DNA of 64,000 nucleotides from a marine actinobacterium PHSC20C1 (GTDB lineage Bacteria > Actinomycetota > Actinomycetes > Actinomycetales > Microbacteriaceae): NCBI GenBank assembly GCA_000153145.1, contig CH672415.1:1100419-1164418 (forward strand), written 5' to 3'. A program made the translations under genes and the position numbers. Numbering within the stretch: the first letter of the stretch is position 1; every line of letters starts with the position of its first letter. This document shows positions 61,357 through 64,000 of this stretch, in pieces. The notes beneath the pieces are model-generated. The model was not told the DNA's origin. It was given only the letters and a program-made list of their open reading frames with translations, and ran no database searches.

Positions 61357-62163
61357 ATGACCGAGCAGTTAGCCGCACGATCGGTCGAGGAGTTGACTAT
61401 GCCATTTATTGATCGCCACGGAAATGCGTTGCTCGGCCTACCGCTCGTCTACCGCCTCGGGCGGGACTTTCAGGTAGCCGAAACCTTTTGCTGGCGCGAC
61501 CCTCGTGACAGTGACCGAGTATTAACGATTCCCGCCCATGACCTCACTTTGCCTCCCGGCGAGGGAAACAGCACCGACTTTGCCTCGGTGCCTCCGTTCC
61601 TCTGGGGGCTAATCGCCAGTTTTGGCAAACAGACGCTGCCGGCGATCTTGCACGACGAACTCGCGAATCGCGCACGGCTCGCCCCCGCGGATGAGCGCTT
61701 GGAGCTGAGACGTACCGCCGATGAAGACTTCCGCGTTGCGCTCATCGACAGTGGAGTCCACCAGTTGCGCGCTCGAGTGATGTGGGCTGCTGTCGGCATG
61801 GAACGGTACGTTCGACATGCTGGCAGACTCGCCGCGCTGCTCATCGCCCAGCTGGGTATTGGCGTGCTCGCAATTGTCTCTTCTGTTGCTCTAGGTATTG
61901 TCGCGCACCCCCTTTGGCTACTGCTCGGGCTAGCCCCGGCTATCGCTGCGCTGGTTTGGGGCAAGAACGCGAAACTAGTGCTCGCCGCGAGCTACCTTGG
62001 AGCCCTGTACGCGCCTCTCGTCGCGGCGGCGTTCACCGGTTCACGAGCCGAACAGTTGTTGGCGATTTCCGTGTGGGCAGGAACGGGCACTTCCGGCCCT
62101 CTCCCCAAGGCAGAGCCAACACTGCGCTGGCCTGATCGCGGCACGACGCCCCCACCCCGCTAG
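61357..62163 (+). CDS. DUF1353 domain-containing protein
   Basis: This 268-residue protein has an N-terminal DUF1353 domain, with LTLPPGEGNSTDFASVPPFLW, split as LTLPPGEGN and STDFASVPPFLWG, and LPAILHDELANRARLAP, whose His-Asp pair is typical. DUF1353 proteins are often phage-related. About three membrane helices follow (about 150-230), an unusual addition. The ATG is 8 nt after its -10 box, so it is probably leaderless. Confidence 0.85.
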   Translation: MTEQLAARSVEELTMPFIDRHGNALLGLPLVYRLGRDFQVAETFCWRDPRDSDRVLTIPAHDLTLPPGEGNSTDFASVPPFLWGLIASFGKQTLPAILHDELANRARLAPADERLELRRTADEDFRVALIDSGVHQLRARVMWAAVGMERYVRHAGRLAALLIAQLGIGVLAIVSSVALGIVAHPLWLLLGLAPAIAALVWGKNAKLVLAASYLGALYAPLVAAAFTGSRAEQLLAISVWAGTGTSGPLPKAEPTLRWPDRGTTPPPR

Positions 62164-62173
62164 TTGCGGAACG

Positions 62174-62211
62174 ACCAACGGCCGCCCCGCGCAAAGCGGA
62201 ACGGCCGGTGG
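62174..62211. terminator. Hairpin between the DUF1353 gene and ilvC
   Basis: CCAACGGCCG and CGGCCGGTGG flank an inner CCGC/GCGG pair. The genes converge here; there is no T-tract. Confidence 0.5.
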
Positions 62212-62226
62212 TGTGACTAGAGAAAG

Positions 62227-63270
<1,044 letters not shown>

Positions 63271-63282
63271 TTATTTGTTCTG

Positions 63283-63789
63283 TTAGTTCTTGAAAACTCG
63301 GTCGGTGATGCTCTTCGAACCGCGACCCATGGCCAGCAATCCACTCTGAGCAATTTCTTTAATCCCGTAGGGTTCCAGCACTCGCAAGAATGCTTGAATC
63401 TTGCCCGAGTCACCAGTGGTTTCGATGATGAGCGCATCAGATGCGACATCAACCACGCGGGCACGGAACAGGTTTACCGCTTCGAGAATTTGTGAGCGCG
63501 TCGTGTTGTCAACGCGCACCTTGATCAGCAAGTGCTCGCGGGTTACCGACTGGTCAGGGTCGAGTTCCACGATCTTGATCACGTTGATGAGCTTGTTGAG
63601 CTGCTTCGTGACCTGCTCAAGGGGAAGTTCCTCGACATCCACCACAACGGTGATGCGCGAGAGGCCTTCGATTTCACTTGAGCCAACTGCCAGCGACTGA
63701 ATGTTGAAGCCGCGACGCGCAAATAGTCCAGCGACGCGAGTGAGCAGACCCGGTTTGTCTTCTACGAGTAGAGAAAGTACGTGACTCAT
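63283..63789 (-). CDS. ilvN: Acetolactate synthase small (regulatory) subunit
   Basis: This 168-residue subunit activates the catalytic IlvB subunit and gives valine feedback inhibition. The ACT domain begins HVLSLLVEDKPGLLTRVAGLFARRGFNI, split as HVLSLLVEDKPGLLTRV and AGLFARRGFNI. The C-terminal domain runs from about residue 85. GAAGAGGAG at the end of ilvB serves as ribosome site; the ATG at 63789 lies 4 nt after the ilvB stop. Confidence 0.97.
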   Translation of the reverse strand: MSHVLSLLVEDKPGLLTRVAGLFARRGFNIQSLAVGSSEIEGLSRITVVVDVEELPLEQVTKQLNKLINVIKIVELDPDQSVTREHLLIKVRVDNTTRSQILEAVNLFRARVVDVASDALIIETTGDSGKIQAFLRVLEPYGIKEIAQSGLLAMGRGSKSITDRVFKN

Positions 63790-63793
63790 CGCT

Positions 63794-64000
63794 TTACTCC
63801 TCTTCCCACTCGGGGGCATGGTCGCGGGCATACTGCACGCTGGAATTTCCGACACCCTGCGGCACCATTGGCCACACCATTGAGTCTCGACTCACCACAA
63901 AGTCAATGACGACGGGGCGATCATTAGTTTCAAGCGCGAGCTTGATGGCCGGGTCGATCTCTTCTTTCTTTGTGACGCGGATGGCGAGGCAACCGTACGC
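63794..64000 (-). CDS. ilvB: Acetolactate synthase large subunit, C-terminal end
   Basis: The last 68 codons of the catalytic subunit are in the window; the gene continues beyond its edge. The translated end reads EEIDPAIKLALE, RPVVIDFVVSRDSMVWPMVP and SVQYARDHAPEWEEE, as in actinobacterial IlvB. It leads the ilvB-ilvN-ilvC run. Confidence 0.95.
   Translation of the reverse strand, partial: AYGCLAIRVTKKEEIDPAIKLALETNDRPVVIDFVVSRDSMVWPMVPQGVGNSSVQYARDHAPEWEEE

Overview
The window comes from a high-GC Gram-positive bacterium, most likely a member of the Microbacteriaceae (Actinobacteria). The evidence is the order of core genes (recG-coaD, yceD-rpmF-rnc-mutM, leuCD-murA-plsC-gpsA-ddl, ilvBNC, serA, leuB-ilvE-FAH-gltX), a zinc-free ribosomal protein L32, coenzyme F420 genes, CmtR- and TerC-type metal genes and many leaderless promoters. 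A Salinibacterium-like or Rhodoglobus-like genus is a guess; I could not run a comparison.

Layout. 1-7.2 kb: the end of a plus-strand catabolic operon with a polar amino-acid ABC transporter (its permease shows an apparent frameshift), a 2-hydroxyacid dehydrogenase, a YtcJ-type amidohydrolase, an AruI-like thiamine diphosphate enzyme and an M20 amidohydrolase. 7.2-9.6 kb: the yceD-rpmF-rnc-mutM operon. 9.7-23.1 kb: an accessory block between yceD and coaD. It holds a putative F420-0 importer, cofE, an LLM F420 oxidoreductase, fgd, the MoxR-DUF58-transglutaminase operon, small enzymes, a structured region with a tiny ORF, and hsp20 behind both a CIRCE and a HAIR operator. 23.1-34.4 kb: core genes coaD, recG, rsmD, thiL, a DUF3515 lipoprotein, ddl, gpsA, plsC, murA, leuD and leuC. 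34.5-39.4 kb: a branched-chain amino-acid dehydrogenase, TerC behind a probable manganese riboswitch, a CmtR/CadA-type metal-efflux operon and tRNA-Glu.

39.5-51 kb is accessory: a lipoprotein, a lipid kinase, a metallo-hydrolase, a TetR/MFS efflux pair, an Na+/H+ antiporter operon, an XRE/membrane-protein pair with two operators, a SLATT-like membrane protein, tRNA-Gln and a PadR pair. 51-64 kb returns to core metabolism on the minus strand (a TrxB-like oxidoreductase, gltX, an FAH-family protein, ilvE, leuB, serA, ilvC, ilvN, the end of ilvB), interspersed with small plus-strand genes.

Two themes connect the genes. First, the accessory block looks like an F420 salvage-and-use unit: import of F420-0, glutamylation by CofE, reduction by Fgd and use by an LLM enzyme, with no genes for de novo F420 synthesis in view. 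Second, at least thirteen genes have a TAnnnT -10 box 6-9 nt before the start codon, which is the arrangement of leaderless mRNAs. At three divergent gene pairs the two opposing -10 boxes overlap, forming very compact symmetrical promoters.
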